Source: Ottowia flava
GTDB lineage: Bacteria; Pseudomonadota; Gammaproteobacteria; Burkholderiales; Burkholderiaceae_C
Reading direction: 5' to 3'
Assembly: GCF_008017535.1 (NCBI RefSeq)
Contig: NZ_VRUA01000013.1
Location: forward strand, 1 to 64,000
Length of the DNA: 64,000 nucleotides
Made by a program: the position numbers and the translations under genes. Of the stretch, positions 63,542 to 64,000 are shown in pieces (the first letter of the stretch is position 1; every line of letters starts with the position of its first letter). The notes below the pieces were generated by a model. It was not told the origin of the DNA. It was given only the letters and a program-made list of their open reading frames with translations, and ran no database searches.

Positions 63542-63791
63542 CGATCCGAACGAGAAAATTTTTGGGAATTGTAAGTCTGTTGCGTGATTTTAAATTAATA
63601 ATTACAGACATTGAGTTGGTGCGCCGCTGTGCGTGCTTGTCCGTGTTCCGGTAGCTTGTCGGAAAGCCCCGAGTGTGGTGTGCGCCGATGCGCTACCTGT
63701 GCAGGGCGGCCGGATCGCCGGGCGCACAATCTCCGCTAGGCTGGCGCCGCGCACCCTCTCACCTTGATCACTGTCAGAAAGACCAGACACC
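63542..63791. promoter_or_regulatory. Divergent promoter region between gntR and methylmalonyl-CoA mutase
   Basis: 250 bp, AT-rich at 63555-63610. GTCTGT (63575-63580) and ACAGAC (63604-63609) form an inverted repeat about 23 bp apart that could be an operator for the GntR-family protein, though it does not match the usual TNGT-N-ACNA core closely. No confident -35/-10 pair. Confidence 0.4.
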
Positions 63792-64000
63792 ATGAGCCAA
63801 GAGCACCCGTCATTCCGTCCCGCTACCCTGGCCGACTGGGACAAGGCCGCGCAGAAGTCGGCGCCGGGCGGCAACGTCGAAGCGCTCAACTGGGTCACGC
63901 CGGACGGCATCACGGTCAAGCCGCTGTACACGGCGGCGGACACCGAAAACCTGCCTTACGCCAACACGCTGCCGGGTTTCGAGCCCTTCCTGCGCGGCCC
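63792..64000 (+). CDS. Methylmalonyl-CoA mutase, N-terminal part (runs off the window)
   Basis: The first 69 codons of a frame that reaches the window edge: FRPATLADWDKAAQKSAPGG near the start, then LNWVTPDGITVKPLYTAADTENLPYANTLPGFEPFLRG, which is the characteristic N-terminal segment of the large subunit of methylmalonyl-CoA mutase. The enzyme uses adenosylcobalamin to interconvert methylmalonyl-CoA and succinyl-CoA. Its presence near the B12 cluster and behind a divergent FCD-type GntR regulator fits propionate metabolism. Only the N-terminus is visible, so the B12-binding domain cannot be checked. Confidence 0.9.
   Translation, partial: MSQEHPSFRPATLADWDKAAQKSAPGGNVEALNWVTPDGITVKPLYTAADTENLPYANTLPGFEPFLRG

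Overview
The window reads as chromosomal DNA of a high-GC betaproteobacterium in the Burkholderiales, most likely Comamonadaceae. The grounds are dense GC-rich coding sequence, a DUF1631 protein, the gmk-rpoZ-spoT order, a zapA/zapB-like pair, an Anbu proteasome-type protease beside mutS, and late B12 genes of the type I associate with that family. No rRNA, tRNA, CRISPR array, prophage or complete insertion sequence was found. This assignment is inference from gene content; no database search was run.

Layout. (1) 88-5595: an FNR regulator divergent from hemN, with two FNR-like boxes between them; two TauE/SafE-type membrane proteins; a gene-poor kilobase; and zapA with a zapB-like gene. (2) 5687-13615: a cobalamin riboswitch, a short upstream ORF and the run btuB-cobU-btuF-btuC-btuD-cobO-ogt-bioB. 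(3) 13977-17822: a 1050-residue LysM protein of unknown role and a zinc-ribbon membrane protein. (4) 18216-30990: cbiB, a lower-GC TPR/O-GlcNAc-transferase-like gene that looks inserted, threonine-phosphate decarboxylase, a HipA-like kinase with a DUF3037 partner, cobQ, a methyltransferase on the other strand, cobT, a serine hydrolase, cobS, the cobC phosphatase and an orphan ABC ATPase. (5) 31016-33683: a LysE exporter, an AlkB-like dioxygenase with a LexA-type SOS box, an alpha/beta hydrolase and an EthD protein. (6) 33821-39787: a complete tripartite RND efflux system. (7) 40211-50491: Anbu protease, mutS, a FUSC-family membrane protein, greB, spoT, rpoZ and gmk. (8) 50630-64000: mixed single genes, DUF1631, an ABC exporter, a SUMF1-domain lipoprotein, an M23 peptidase, a bacteriohemerythrin with an FNR-like box, a GntR regulator and the start of B12-dependent methylmalonyl-CoA mutase.

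How it fits together. The B12 genes cover uptake (BtuB, BtuF, BtuC, BtuD), corrinoid adenosylation (CobO), side-chain amidation and aminopropanol attachment (CobQ, CbiB, threonine-phosphate decarboxylase) and nucleotide-loop assembly (CobU, CobT, CobS, CobC). No corrin-ring genes are here, so the locus is a salvage/late-pathway cluster; a B12-dependent mutase sits at the right edge. FNR-type boxes tie hemN and the hemerythrin to low oxygen.

The most unusual structural signal is a family of roughly 54-bp degenerate repeats, about 15 recognisable copies plus weaker remnants. They lie between genes and also in frame inside genes, including cobQ, cobS, mutS and the 5' end of btuD. A second, GC-rich hairpin-type repeat is inserted in frame in cobQ.
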